Assembly: GCF_013407935.1 (NCBI RefSeq) | Contig: NZ_JACBZU010000001.1 | Location: 372,001 to 436,000 of the forward strand | Origin: Allomuricauda sp. ARW1Y1 | GTDB lineage: Bacteria > Bacteroidota > Bacteroidia > Flavobacteriales > Flavobacteriaceae | Direction of reading: 5' to 3' | DNA length: 64,000 nucleotides | Part shown: one piece after another, positions 43,979 to 51,787 of the stretch | Layout: each line of letters begins with the position of its first letter | Numbering within the stretch: the first letter of the stretch is position 1 | Program-made: the position numbers and the translations under genes | The notes under the pieces: model-generated | The model's input: the letters and a program-made list of their open reading frames with translations, nothing else | Database searches by the model: none | What the model was told of the DNA's origin: nothing

Positions 43979-45832
43979 ATGAAACGTTTACGAGTATTTC
44001 TTTTTTCAGCCCTTTTAGGGAGCAGTCTTTTTTTGAGTGCCCAAAATACGGGCTACTGGCAACAACATGTAGATTACACCATGGATGTGAACATGGATGT
44101 GGAAACCTATCAATACACCGGGAACCAAAAATTGGTCTACACCAATAACTCCCCTGATCAATTGGACCGTGTTTTCTATCATTTGTACTACAATGCCTTT
44201 CAGCCTGGTAGTGAAATGGACATTAGGCTGCAAAACATCAAAGATCCCGATAAAAGAATGATGGAAGATGGCAAAAGTAGAATTGCTTCGCTTTCCGAAA
44301 GTGAAATGGGCTACTTGCACGCTACATCCCTTACCCAAGATGGCCAGCCTGTTACTTTTACGGAAGAAGGGACGATTTTGGTAGTGAATTTGGCACAACC
44401 CATTCCTCCCGGTGGAAAAACCACTTTTGATATGACTTTTGAAGGTCAGGTTCCGCTGCAAATCAGACGTTCTGGAAGAAACAGCAGGGAAAACGTAGCG
44501 CTATCCATGAGCCAATGGTATCCCAAACTTTCCGAATATGATTTTGAGGGGTGGCATCCCAACCCATACATTGCTCGCGAGTTCCATGGGGTTTGGGGCG
44601 ATTTTGATGTCAAAATTACTTTGGACAAGGACTACACGGTTGGAGGTTCTGGATATCTTCAGAATCCACAAGAAATCGGTCACGGGTACGAAGCGCCCGG
44701 CACCAAGGTGAAGACCAAAGGAAAAACATTGACCTGGCACTTTAAAGCGCCCAACGTCCATGACTTTATGTGGGCGGCCGACCCAGAGTACATTCACGAC
44801 ACGTACGAAATGGAAGATGGCCCAACTCTACATTTCTTTTACAAGGACAATCCAGAATTCAACGAAAACTGGAAAAAACTTCAGCCCAAAACAGCTGCGG
44901 CCATGAAATTTTTTAGCGACAACGTCGGGAAGTACCCCTACGAACAATATTCTGTGGTTCAAGGAGGCGATGGCGGTATGGAATATGCCATGAGCACCTT
45001 GATCACCGGTGAACGCGAATTTGGCAGCTTGGTCGGGGTAATGGTGCACGAAATGGCGCACTCTTGGTTCCAGCATGTACTGGCTACCAACGAATCTGAG
45101 CACGAATGGATGGATGAGGGTTTCACCTCTTTTATCAGCAGCTTGTGTATGAACCAGATTATGGAGCAGAACAAGGAGAACCCTTTTGAAGGCTCCTACA
45201 GAGGTTACTACGCTTTGGTAAATTCTGGCCTGGAAATGCCACAAGCGACCCACGCGGACAGGTATACCACCAACTTCGCTTACGGTGTTTCAGCCTACAG
45301 CAAAGGATCCATTTTTCTTTCGCAATTGGGCTATGTTATTGGGCAGGACAAGCTTATGGAAACCATTCAAAAGTACTTTGAGGATTTCAAGTTCAAGCAC
45401 CCTGTGCCCAACGACATCAAAAGGACCGCAGAAAAAGTATCCGGAATGGAGCTTAACTGGTACCTTAAAGATTGGACCCAGACCACCAATACCATCGATT
45501 ACGGAATCAAAAGTGTGGAGGCTGATGGAGAACACACCAAAGTGACCATGGAGCGCATTGGCGAAATGCCCATGCCCTTGGATATTTTGGTAGTGGGCAA
45601 GGACGGCACCCAACAAACCTATTACGTTCCCTTGCGCATGATGTTCGGGGAAAAAGACAACCCATACCCTAATTTAAAGCGCACTATTTTGGAGGATTGG
45701 CCTTGGGCGTATCCCACTTATGAATTTACCTTGGACATGCCGCTGGAGAACGTGCAGGCCATTATGATAGACCCATCCCAGTTGATGGCCGATGTTAATG
45801 GAGAAAACAACGTTTACCAAGCTGAGGAATAG
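43979..45832 (+). CDS. M1-family zinc metallopeptidase
   Basis: A 617-residue peptidase with signal peptide (MKRLRVFLFSALLGSSLFLS, then AQ). The zinc site is HEMAH at 357-361 and E380 (EWMDEGFT), and the aminopeptidase-type motif is GGMEYA (variant of GAMEN). Length and layout match the short Bacteroidota M1 class: an N-terminal beta-sandwich, the catalytic domain and a small C-terminal beta domain. It is co-transcribed with the S8 peptidase gene. A terminator at 45855-45884 ends the operon. Confidence 0.94.
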   Translation: MKRLRVFLFSALLGSSLFLSAQNTGYWQQHVDYTMDVNMDVETYQYTGNQKLVYTNNSPDQLDRVFYHLYYNAFQPGSEMDIRLQNIKDPDKRMMEDGKSRIASLSESEMGYLHATSLTQDGQPVTFTEEGTILVVNLAQPIPPGGKTTFDMTFEGQVPLQIRRSGRNSRENVALSMSQWYPKLSEYDFEGWHPNPYIAREFHGVWGDFDVKITLDKDYTVGGSGYLQNPQEIGHGYEAPGTKVKTKGKTLTWHFKAPNVHDFMWAADPEYIHDTYEMEDGPTLHFFYKDNPEFNENWKKLQPKTAAAMKFFSDNVGKYPYEQYSVVQGGDGGMEYAMSTLITGEREFGSLVGVMVHEMAHSWFQHVLATNESEHEWMDEGFTSFISSLCMNQIMEQNKENPFEGSYRGYYALVNSGLEMPQATHADRYTTNFAYGVSAYSKGSIFLSQLGYVIGQDKLMETIQKYFEDFKFKHPVPNDIKRTAEKVSGMELNWYLKDWTQTTNTIDYGIKSVEADGEHTKVTMERIGEMPMPLDILVVGKDGTQQTYYVPLRMMFGEKDNPYPNLKRTILEDWPWAYPTYEFTLDMPLENVQAIMIDPSQLMADVNGENNVYQAEE

Positions 45833-45854
45833 CCCTCACGAATGGAAGAATCTT

Positions 45855-45884
45855 GAAGGGCGGCCATTGTGCCGCCCTTTTTTT
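45855..45884 (+). terminator. Intrinsic terminator after M1 peptidase
   Basis: GC-rich stem AAGGGCGGC / GCCGCCCTT with a 6-base loop and a T run. It ends the S8-M1 operon just before the rnpA region. Confidence 0.85.
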
Positions 45885-45891
45885 ATCTATC

Positions 45892-45972
45892 ATGAACAAC
45901 TGTCTCCTTGAGGGGACCTTAGGGGTGTTACTTGAACAATTATTCTTGATATATTTGGGTTCGTTCGTATGA
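45892..45972 (+). CDS. 26-codon leader from the former rnpA start codon
   Basis: ATG AAC AAC at 45892 is probably the original start of rnpA. It now reads 26 codons through the left inverted repeat and stops at TGA 45970-45972, which overlaps the ATG (45969) of the DUF559-RnpA frame. The overlap would allow translational coupling. The peptide has no recognised function. Confidence 0.35.
   Translation: MNNCLLEGTLGVLLEQLFLIYLGSFV
45901..45929 (+). repeat. Left terminal inverted repeat of DUF559 cassette
   Basis: 29 bases starting TGTCTCCTTGAGGGG and ending AGGGGTGTT. Its reverse complement matches 46358-46386 except at three positions. Confidence 0.85.
45950..45957 (+). promoter_or_regulatory. 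Promoter-like TATATTTG inside cassette
   Basis: Exact TAnnTTTG match 11 bases before the ATG of the DUF559-RnpA frame, inside the cassette. A TTG (45932-45934) lies only 15 bases upstream, so the -33 spacing is short. Confidence 0.45.
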
Positions 45973-46766
45973 AAAACAAGATTATTCCATATAATCCCAA
46001 GTTAAAAGAATTTGCAAGGCAACTGCGTAAAAACAGTACGCTCTCCGAGGTCCTTCTTTGGGAAAAACTAAAGCAACGTTCAATAGGGGTTCAATTTCAT
46101 CGACAGGTTCCTTTACTTGAGTATATTGTTGATTTTTATTGCCACGAATTACAGCTTGCCATAGAAATTGACGGGGTATCGCATGATTTCAAATATGACA
46201 AGGATCAACAAAGAGAACATCAACTAGAAAAAGTCGGCGTACATTTGCTCAGGTGGCAGGATCAGGAAGTTAAAAGCAATATGTTCAGTGTTTTGATGAG
46301 CATAAAAGAAACGATAGCTCAAATGCAATACAAAGACCCTAATTTGAATGCAGAAAAAACACCCCTAAACTCCCCTCAAGGGGACAATTCCTTTCCAAAA
46401 AAGGAGAAGCTCACCCATAAAACCGTTTTTGAAAAGCTTTTTTCCAAAGGAAAAACACTAAAGGAGTTTCCAATCAAACTAATATACCTCAACACCTCTT
46501 TTCCTGATGCTGTCCCGGTGAAGGTGGCCGTGGTCGCCCCAAAGAAAAAGTTTAAAAAAGCCGTGGAACGCAACCGTATCAAACGGCTGTTACGGGAGGC
46601 ATACAGGCTCAACAAACCCCTCATTTTTAACAACATTGAGGGAAATTATGCGTTCATATTTTTATACCTTGGCAAGAAAGACCCCGATTTTGAGCAGGTC
46701 GAAATTGCTATGAAAACGCTGTTAAAGGCATTTGTAAACAAAGAATTCCATGAAAAGATTGATTAA
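45969..46766 (+). CDS. rnpA: DUF559 endonuclease-like domain fused to RNase P protein component
   Basis: One uninterrupted 265-codon frame. Residues 1 to about 118 are a DUF559 domain of the Vsr/PD-(D/E)XK endonuclease fold (FARQLRKNSTLSEVLLWEKL, FHRQVPLLEYIVDFYCHELQ, then the acidic site E66-I-D68-G in LAIEIDGVSHD). Residues 119-142 are linker, the part TPLNSPQGD being encoded by the right inverted repeat. Residues about 143-265 are a full RnpA (FPKKEKLTHKTVFEKLFSKG, VKVAVVAPKKKFKKAVERN, RNRIKRLLREAYR), the protein subunit of tRNA 5'-processing RNase P. In-frame M119 (46323) or TTG 46344 could start RnpA alone. The end overlaps the S41 peptidase start by 17 bases, the usual neighbour in this family. 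Confidence 0.85.
   Translation: MKNKIIPYNPKLKEFARQLRKNSTLSEVLLWEKLKQRSIGVQFHRQVPLLEYIVDFYCHELQLAIEIDGVSHDFKYDKDQQREHQLEKVGVHLLRWQDQEVKSNMFSVLMSIKETIAQMQYKDPNLNAEKTPLNSPQGDNSFPKKEKLTHKTVFEKLFSKGKTLKEFPIKLIYLNTSFPDAVPVKVAVVAPKKKFKKAVERNRIKRLLREAYRLNKPLIFNNIEGNYAFIFLYLGKKDPDFEQVEIAMKTLLKAFVNKEFHEKID
46358..46386 (+). repeat. Right terminal inverted repeat of DUF559 cassette (coding)
   Basis: 29 bases beginning AACACCCCTAAACTCCCC. They are translated as part of the DUF559-RnpA linker without a stop codon. Confidence 0.85.
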
Positions 46767-48375
46767 GAAGCAGCTGTTGATTCCCGTGTTGGCCGTAGTC
46801 GTTTTGGTGGGTGCCAGCAGTTTTAAGAGTGACTTTTTTGAGATTGCCAAGCAAATAGAAATTTTTACAACGCTCTTTAAAGAGCTGAACATGAACTATG
46901 TGGACGAGACCAATCCAGCTGCGCTGATGGATTCCGCCATAAAGAATATGCTGGAAGAGCTAGATCCCTATACCCAGTTTTTAAACGAACAGGATGTGGA
47001 ATCCTACCGTATCAATAATGCTGGTGAATATTCCGGTATTGGGGCCTTGGTACGGACCAGTGACAGAAAATTGGTTATCGTTGAAACCTATCAAGGCTAT
47101 GCAGCAGACAAGGCTGGGCTAAAAGCCGGGGATGAAATCATTAAAATTGGGGAGACCAACGTTGCTGATTTTGACGACAACGCCGGGGAACTGCTCAAGG
47201 GAGCCAACAACTCCACGGTCGATGTTACATTTCTAAGACAGGGAAAAACCCAAACCGCCACAATCACCCGCGAAGGGGTTGAGGTCGATGCCGTGCCGTT
47301 TTATGACATGATCGACGAAAAAACAGGGTACATTGTGCTTTCCCGTTTTAATCGCAAGGCGTCCAAACAAACCCAATCCGCCATGCAAGACCTCAAGGGC
47401 AAAGGGGCAGAACGTTTGATTTTGGACCTTAGGGGCAATCCCGGAGGCCTGCTTTCGGAAGCTATTAATGTGACCAATCTTTTTGTGCCCAAAGGCGAAT
47501 TGATCGTCACCACAAAATCCAAAGTCAAAAAATTTAATCAGGAATACCGAACCAAAAACCAGCCAGAGGATGAGGAAATTCCGTTGGTGGTATTGGTGGA
47601 TGGCAAAAGTGCCTCGGCCAGTGAAATTGTTTCCGGTGGATTACAGGACTTGGACCGCGCTGTAATCGTGGGTGCGCAGAGTTTTGGAAAGGGACTGGTG
47701 CAACGCCCGTTAAAATTGACTTATGGAACACAATTGAAAGTAACCATCTCCAGGTATTATACGCCATCAGGAAGGTGCATACAATCCTTGGATTATTGGA
47801 ATCGAGATAAAGAGGGCAATGCGGTTCGAAATACCGAGTTCAATGAGTTTACTACCAGAAATGGCCGAAAGGTCTGGGATGGCGGAGGCATCATGCCCGA
47901 TGTGACCATCGAATCCCTTAAAACCAATTCCCTGATTGATGCTCTTGAAGATAATCAACTGGTTTTTGATTTTGCTACGGATTATTTCTATGCCCACGAT
48001 TTCAATTCGGTGGACAATTTCCGTTTCTCCGGTAGCGATTATTCCGAATTCAAACGCTTTGTAAAATCGGAAAACTTCACCTTTCAGACCGAAACAGAAA
48101 AGATTTTGGAAGAATCCATCAATACGGACGATACGTTATTGGGCTCCGAAGTCCAGGAAAAGTACAAAGATCTACTCATAGCGGTTAACCGTGGTAAAAT
48201 TTCGGCCTTGGACAGCTATCAAAAGGAAATCACCAAAAAGCTGGAGGACGAGATCATCACCCGATATTTTTATCGCGAAGGCCTTTACAAATATTATCTG
48301 GACCACGACGATGCCATCTTGACGGCCAAAGAACTCTTGGCCGACTCCCAAAAATATGCCAGTATTTTGAGGTAG
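46750..48375 (+). CDS. S41-family C-terminal processing peptidase
   Basis: Periplasmic serine protease of the CtpA/Tsp type (541 aa). An N-terminal signal anchor (LLIPVLAVVVLVGASSF, about 9-25) is followed by a PDZ domain (about 92-175, with GYAADKAGLKAGDEIIKIG). The S41 catalytic core has S291 in KSASASEIVSGG and K314 in SFGKGLVQ. A helical C-terminal region (about 400-541) completes it. Its start lies 17 bases inside the rnpA frame, as in other flavobacteria, so it is translationally coupled to RnpA. It trims or degrades exported proteins. Confidence 0.94.
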   Translation: MKRLIKKQLLIPVLAVVVLVGASSFKSDFFEIAKQIEIFTTLFKELNMNYVDETNPAALMDSAIKNMLEELDPYTQFLNEQDVESYRINNAGEYSGIGALVRTSDRKLVIVETYQGYAADKAGLKAGDEIIKIGETNVADFDDNAGELLKGANNSTVDVTFLRQGKTQTATITREGVEVDAVPFYDMIDEKTGYIVLSRFNRKASKQTQSAMQDLKGKGAERLILDLRGNPGGLLSEAINVTNLFVPKGELIVTTKSKVKKFNQEYRTKNQPEDEEIPLVVLVDGKSASASEIVSGGLQDLDRAVIVGAQSFGKGLVQRPLKLTYGTQLKVTISRYYTPSGRCIQSLDYWNRDKEGNAVRNTEFNEFTTRNGRKVWDGGGIMPDVTIESLKTNSLIDALEDNQLVFDFATDYFYAHDFNSVDNFRFSGSDYSEFKRFVKSENFTFQTETEKILEESINTDDTLLGSEVQEKYKDLLIAVNRGKISALDSYQKEITKKLEDEIITRYFYREGLYKYYLDHDDAILTAKELLADSQKYASILR

Positions 48376-48410
48376 TTTTTGTGAGGTTTTTGATAGCCTG
48401 AATTTTTCAT

Positions 48411-48461
48411 CCGTCAATTCAAAACCCCCATCCGTCAATTCAAAAGCATCAACCGTCAATT
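48411..48461 (+). promoter_or_regulatory. Three 21-bp-spaced repeats upstream of membrane protein gene
   Basis: CCGTCAATT occurs at 48411, 48432 and 48453, exactly 21 bp apart, mostly inside the longer word ATCCGTCAATTCAAAA. Two helical turns of spacing place the words on one DNA face, as for a dimeric activator. They resemble the direct-repeat sites of LytTR-type regulators. Confidence 0.6.
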
Positions 48462-48479
48462 GGTGGGCCAAACTTTTCC

Positions 48480-48509
48480 TTTGGCGTCATATCTTAACTG
48501 AAAATTTTG
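48480..48509 (+). promoter_or_regulatory. Promoter of the orphan membrane protein gene
   Basis: TTTG at 48480-48483 and AAATTTTG at 48502-48509 (seven of eight match TAnnTTTG-type bases apart from the first), spaced 18 bases. The -7 end is 3 bases before ATG 48513, so the mRNA would be near-leaderless, with the three repeats directly upstream. Confidence 0.45.
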
Positions 48510-48512
48510 CAT

Positions 48513-49478
48513 ATGACCTACACTGTGCTCACCTTGTCCCTGATCGGCCTTGTTCTTTTTTATTGGTTGTACAATTTGATGAGCAATTGTTTCTCAAGGG
48601 CGTTCTGCATTGTGCGTAATCGGAGAAGCGGATCCGTTACCAAAGAAGCCTCCATCATAACCGTAACTACCATTAAAGGCGGAAAAAAACCATTACTGGA
48701 GCTGTTGTTGCTGTTCGAGAATTTTTCCGGTCATCATATACACCGAAAAATTCGGGTATGGGACACCAAACCCCATTTACGACGGTTTGAAACCGATAAA
48801 ACCATCGAAATTGGCCTTAATATTGCCCGAAAACCCAAAAATCCCATCTTCCTTTCCCAAAAACCTTGTCGGTTTTCATTTGTATTTGTCATCATCTGCA
48901 GCCTAAAAATCATTGTTTATGTGATAGGGAGCTATATCTTGATGGGCGAGGCTATGGAACGGATTTTCGCTGCACCGAATACCTATGAGCAACTCTTTAA
49001 AACGTCGTATACTTGGCAAATTGGGCTAACGCTCATTGTCGTGAGCATCTTCCTCTATCTGTTATTGCAAAAGATTGGGGTTTTGGTGGATAAAAAATCC
49101 TTGGAATACAACTGGAATCTCTTGTTCTATGGAATTGGGGCGACGGCAACAGTATCAGCTCGGAAAAATACGGGAACCTTGGTCAAGGCGGAACCTGTTT
49201 TTGATTTTTCCTATTTGTTTAGGTCCCAAAATGGGGAGAAAATCAAAGGAAATGATAAAAAAATAGCGGAAAATGCCCAGTCTGCTGAAGAAATGGACCA
49301 TGTAGAGGTAATGTACCTCCCCGGAAATCCCGATGCTTCCAGAATCACCGAAAATTTGGAAAATCAGGATTTTTCGCGATTCTTGAATACCATCTTTATG
49401 GTCGTGGTCTTTATTTTTTCCGTTGTATTCCTGCTATCTTTTTACCAAACCGTCTTTGATTCATCCATTAATGGTTAA
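48513..49478 (+). CDS. Membrane protein of unknown function
   Basis: A 321-residue protein from ATG 48513; a TTG two codons earlier is unlikely. TM1 is about 2-20 (VLTLSLIGLVLFYWLYNL). A cytoplasmic or periplasmic domain (about 28-120) includes a beta-strand-rich section, KEASIITVTTIKGGKKPLLE. TM2 is about 128-148, TM3 about 173-195 (GLTLIVVSIFLYLLLQKIG), a hydrophilic region follows, and TM4 is near the C-terminus (FMVVVFIFSVVFLLSFYQTV). No family recognised. It is monocistronic, preceded by the 21-bp repeat array, and followed by the restriction-modification genes. Confidence 0.7.
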   Translation: MTYTVLTLSLIGLVLFYWLYNLMSNCFSRAFCIVRNRRSGSVTKEASIITVTTIKGGKKPLLELLLLFENFSGHHIHRKIRVWDTKPHLRRFETDKTIEIGLNIARKPKNPIFLSQKPCRFSFVFVIICSLKIIVYVIGSYILMGEAMERIFAAPNTYEQLFKTSYTWQIGLTLIVVSIFLYLLLQKIGVLVDKKSLEYNWNLLFYGIGATATVSARKNTGTLVKAEPVFDFSYLFRSQNGEKIKGNDKKIAENAQSAEEMDHVEVMYLPGNPDASRITENLENQDFSRFLNTIFMVVVFIFSVVFLLSFYQTVFDSSING

Positions 49479-49496
49479 AAAAGAGGGAATAAATTC

Positions 49497-49504
49497 TATT
49501 TTTG
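49497..49504 (+). promoter_or_regulatory. Promoter of cytosine methyltransferase gene
   Basis: TATTTTTG matches TAnnTTTG and ends 3 bases before ATG 49508, indicating a near-leaderless transcript for the methyltransferase. Confidence 0.5.
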
Positions 49505-49507
49505 GGC

Positions 49508-50755
49508 ATGCAACAACTTAAAGTGTGTGAACTTTTTGCAGGGGTTGGCGGTTTTCGCCTTGGTCTGGAACGCACTAACCGTTTCGAAGTGGTCTGGAGC
49601 AACCAATGGGAGCCTTCCACCAAAATGCAGCACGCTTCCTTGGTCTACGAAGCTCGGTTTGGCAAGGAGAACCATTGCAATGCGAATATCGAGACTGTGA
49701 AAACCGAAGAAATCCCAGACCATGATATGTTGGTCGGAGGCTTTCCTTGTCAGGATTACTCGGTGGCCACTTCCCTGAAAAACTCCAAGGGGCTTATTGG
49801 TAAAAAGGGGGTTCTTTGGTGGTCCATTCACCGAATACTTTCCGAAAAGAAAAACAAGCCGAATTATCTGTTTTTGGAAAATGTGGACCGCCTTTTAAAA
49901 TCGCCTTCCACACAACGTGGTCGGGATTTTGCAGTGATGTTGCGTAGCCTGTCGGATTTGGGCTATGCCGTGGAATGGCGCGTAATCAATGCGGCCGAGT
50001 ATGGAATGCCTCAGCGCCGAAGGCGCGTTTTTTTTCTGGCGTATTTTAAGGGGTCCAAAATCCATCAAAAAATGAAAAATTCGCATCCAGAAGATTGGAT
50101 GCTTCGCGATGGTATTTTCTCCGAAGCCTTTCCCGTCGCCCCAACCCATCAAAAACCGACTGTATTTGATTTGGATGAAGATTTGGTGGAACTATCCTCC
50201 AATTTCAACAGTGAAAAAGGACTATCTCCTTTCCTGAATACCGGAATCTGTGTAGATGGCAAGGTAACTACCTTAACCACCTCCGCTTCTTACGATGGAA
50301 ATAGAACGATGTTATCGGATATTTTGGAGCAGGGTAACATTCCTTCCGAATATTATATTGATGAGGCCGATTTGCCCAAATGGGATTATTTAAAAGGCTC
50401 CAAAAAAGAAATACGCAAGACCAAAGCTGGTTTTGAATACCATTATAGCGAGGGAAGCATGGTCTTCCCTGATGCTCTTGATCAACCTTCCAGAACTATT
50501 ATAACCGGTGAGGGCGGGAAATCCCCTTCGCGGTTTAAGCACGTGGTCCAAACCTCCAAGGGACTGCGAAGACTCTTACCTGTTGAATTGGAACGGTTGA
50601 ACATGTTTCCGGACCATCATACCCAATTGGAGGGCATTTCGGATGCCAAACGCGCCTTTTTTATGGGCAACGCTTTAGTGGTGGGCATTGTGGAAAAGAT
50701 TGGTGCTTCCCTGTTCCGGAAAATTGACCAACTTGAAAAGCAACTTCAAAACTGA
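49508..50755 (+). CDS. Type II DNA (cytosine-5-)-methyltransferase
   Basis: C5-methylase of 415 aa, ATG at 49508. Motif I is MQQLKVCELFAGVGGFRLGL. The catalytic cysteine C81 lies in VGGFPCQDYSVATS. Motif VI is ENVDRL (124-129), motif VIII is QRRRRVFF, and a target-recognition region (about 190-300) precedes motifs IX-X (RRLLPVELERLNMFPDHHT and GNALVVGI). It protects host DNA from the partner endonuclease. Recognition sequence cannot be read from motif content. The endonuclease gene overlaps its end. Confidence 0.93.
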   Translation: MQQLKVCELFAGVGGFRLGLERTNRFEVVWSNQWEPSTKMQHASLVYEARFGKENHCNANIETVKTEEIPDHDMLVGGFPCQDYSVATSLKNSKGLIGKKGVLWWSIHRILSEKKNKPNYLFLENVDRLLKSPSTQRGRDFAVMLRSLSDLGYAVEWRVINAAEYGMPQRRRRVFFLAYFKGSKIHQKMKNSHPEDWMLRDGIFSEAFPVAPTHQKPTVFDLDEDLVELSSNFNSEKGLSPFLNTGICVDGKVTTLTTSASYDGNRTMLSDILEQGNIPSEYYIDEADLPKWDYLKGSKKEIRKTKAGFEYHYSEGSMVFPDALDQPSRTIITGEGGKSPSRFKHVVQTSKGLRRLLPVELERLNMFPDHHTQLEGISDAKRAFFMGNALVVGIVEKIGASLFRKIDQLEKQLQN

Positions 50756-51341
50756 CTTATCCAAAGAACAACGATTAACCCCATTACTGGATACCTATTA
50801 TCAAAAACACCTCAAAAATTATGAATTTGAGCGTGTTTCAAATCTTAAAAAACAACGGCAAGGAATCGATTTAATCCTTAAGGACAACCGATCGGGGAAT
50901 ACCTATTTTGTGGACGAAAAAGCCCAGTTGGACTACATTAACGAAAGTTTGCCCACTTTTGCCTTTGAGCTCTTTTACACGAAAAACGGGGTGCAAAAGC
51001 AGGGTTGGCTGTTCGATGTTTCCAAAAAGACCCATTTTTATGCATTGGTCACCAACATTTATTCGGATGAAGCGGATGTGTTCACCAGTTGCAACATCAC
51101 TTTTGTGAATAGGGAAAAACTGATTTTGCGTTTACATGAACTGGGTCTAAATCAGTCTCTATTAGAGCAATTGGCCCTTAATCAAAAAGAGGTGAATGGA
51201 AAGTTGGTGCTGGAGCGTCTTGATCCCAAGAAAGAAGGCTATCTATATTTTTCCAGTACAAACAAAGTGGAAAAGCCCGTGAATCTTATTCTAAGACTAG
51301 AATTTTTGAATCGAATTGGAGTGGCGAAGAGGTTAATTTGA
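50733..51341 (+). CDS. Putative type II restriction endonuclease, PD-(D/E)XK type
   Basis: Cognate endonuclease candidate, 202 aa from a TTG at 50733 (MKSNFKTDLSKEQRLTPLLD), which overlaps the methyltransferase end by 23 bases. No ATG exists in the first part of the frame; another TTG lies at 50688. A PD-(D/E)XK site is visible: D46 in QGIDLIL and D61-E62-K63 in YFVDEKAQLDY, with the spacing typical of the fold. The rest is mixed alpha/beta without named family. Position right after the methylase and coupling by overlap support the call. It may be a new restriction specificity. Confidence 0.72.
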   Translation: MKSNFKTDLSKEQRLTPLLDTYYQKHLKNYEFERVSNLKKQRQGIDLILKDNRSGNTYFVDEKAQLDYINESLPTFAFELFYTKNGVQKQGWLFDVSKKTHFYALVTNIYSDEADVFTSCNITFVNREKLILRLHELGLNQSLLEQLALNQKEVNGKLVLERLDPKKEGYLYFSSTNKVEKPVNLILRLEFLNRIGVAKRLI

Positions 51342-51343
51342 AT

Positions 51344-51787
51344 TCACTTCTTCAACATTCTTCGATGCGGAATGCCATCTTCCAAATATTCTTCGCCAAA
51401 GGCAGAAAAACCAAGATCTGTATAAAACTTTAATAAATAGGATTGTGCGGAAATTTCGATGGGTTTGTTGGGAAAACGTTGATCAATAGCTGCCATCGTT
51501 GCCAACATAATCTGTTTGCCCAAGCCGTATTTTCTTTGGTCTTGACGTACCACCACCCTGCCGATACTTACATTATCAAAATAATCGCCTGGTTTAAAAA
51601 CCCGGGTATAGGCAACCACTTCATCTTCTTTCAAGCCTATGACATGGTGTGCTTTTTGGTCCTTATTGTCCACATCTTGGTACACACAGTCCTGCTCCAC
51701 CACAAAGACCTCACTGCGGAGGCGTAGAATTTGATAGAGCTCATGAATGGCCAGTTCATCAAATGTTTTTATGTATACTTGCATCAA
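51344..51787 (-). CDS. elaA: ElaA-family GNAT acetyltransferase
   Basis: A 147-residue N-acetyltransferase. The start lies at ATGATG, overlapping the CDF stop. The family opening DELAIHELYQILRLRSEVFV is clear, and the acetyl-CoA pyrophosphate loop is QRKYGLGKQIM. Acceptor substrate unknown. The gene is coupled to the CDF transporter gene on its right. Confidence 0.9.
   Translation of the reverse strand: MMQVYIKTFDELAIHELYQILRLRSEVFVVEQDCVYQDVDNKDQKAHHVIGLKEDEVVAYTRVFKPGDYFDNVSIGRVVVRQDQRKYGLGKQIMLATMAAIDQRFPNKPIEISAQSYLLKFYTDLGFSAFGEEYLEDGIPHRRMLKK

Larger units (their letters stand above)
45901..46386 (+). mobile_element. DUF559 endonuclease cassette with terminal inverted repeats
   Basis: A 486-bp unit bounded by 29-bp inverted repeats that match at 26 of 29 positions (45901-45929 and 46358-46386). 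It contains a promoter-like TATATTTG (45950-45957), a start codon at 45969 and a DUF559 coding region that remains open through the right repeat. ACAA occurs at both flanks (45896-45899 and 46384-46387) and may be a target duplication. Deleting one copy and everything between gives ATG AAC AAT TCC TTT CCA AAA AAG, the start of an ordinary flavobacterial RnpA, in frame. No transposase is present; mobility would rest on the DUF559 protein or on another factor (inference). Confidence 0.65.

Noticed and set aside
48411..48461. CRISPR-like array from three spaced repeats
   Set aside because: Only three short words with 12-base spacers and no cas genes; regulatory sites fit better.
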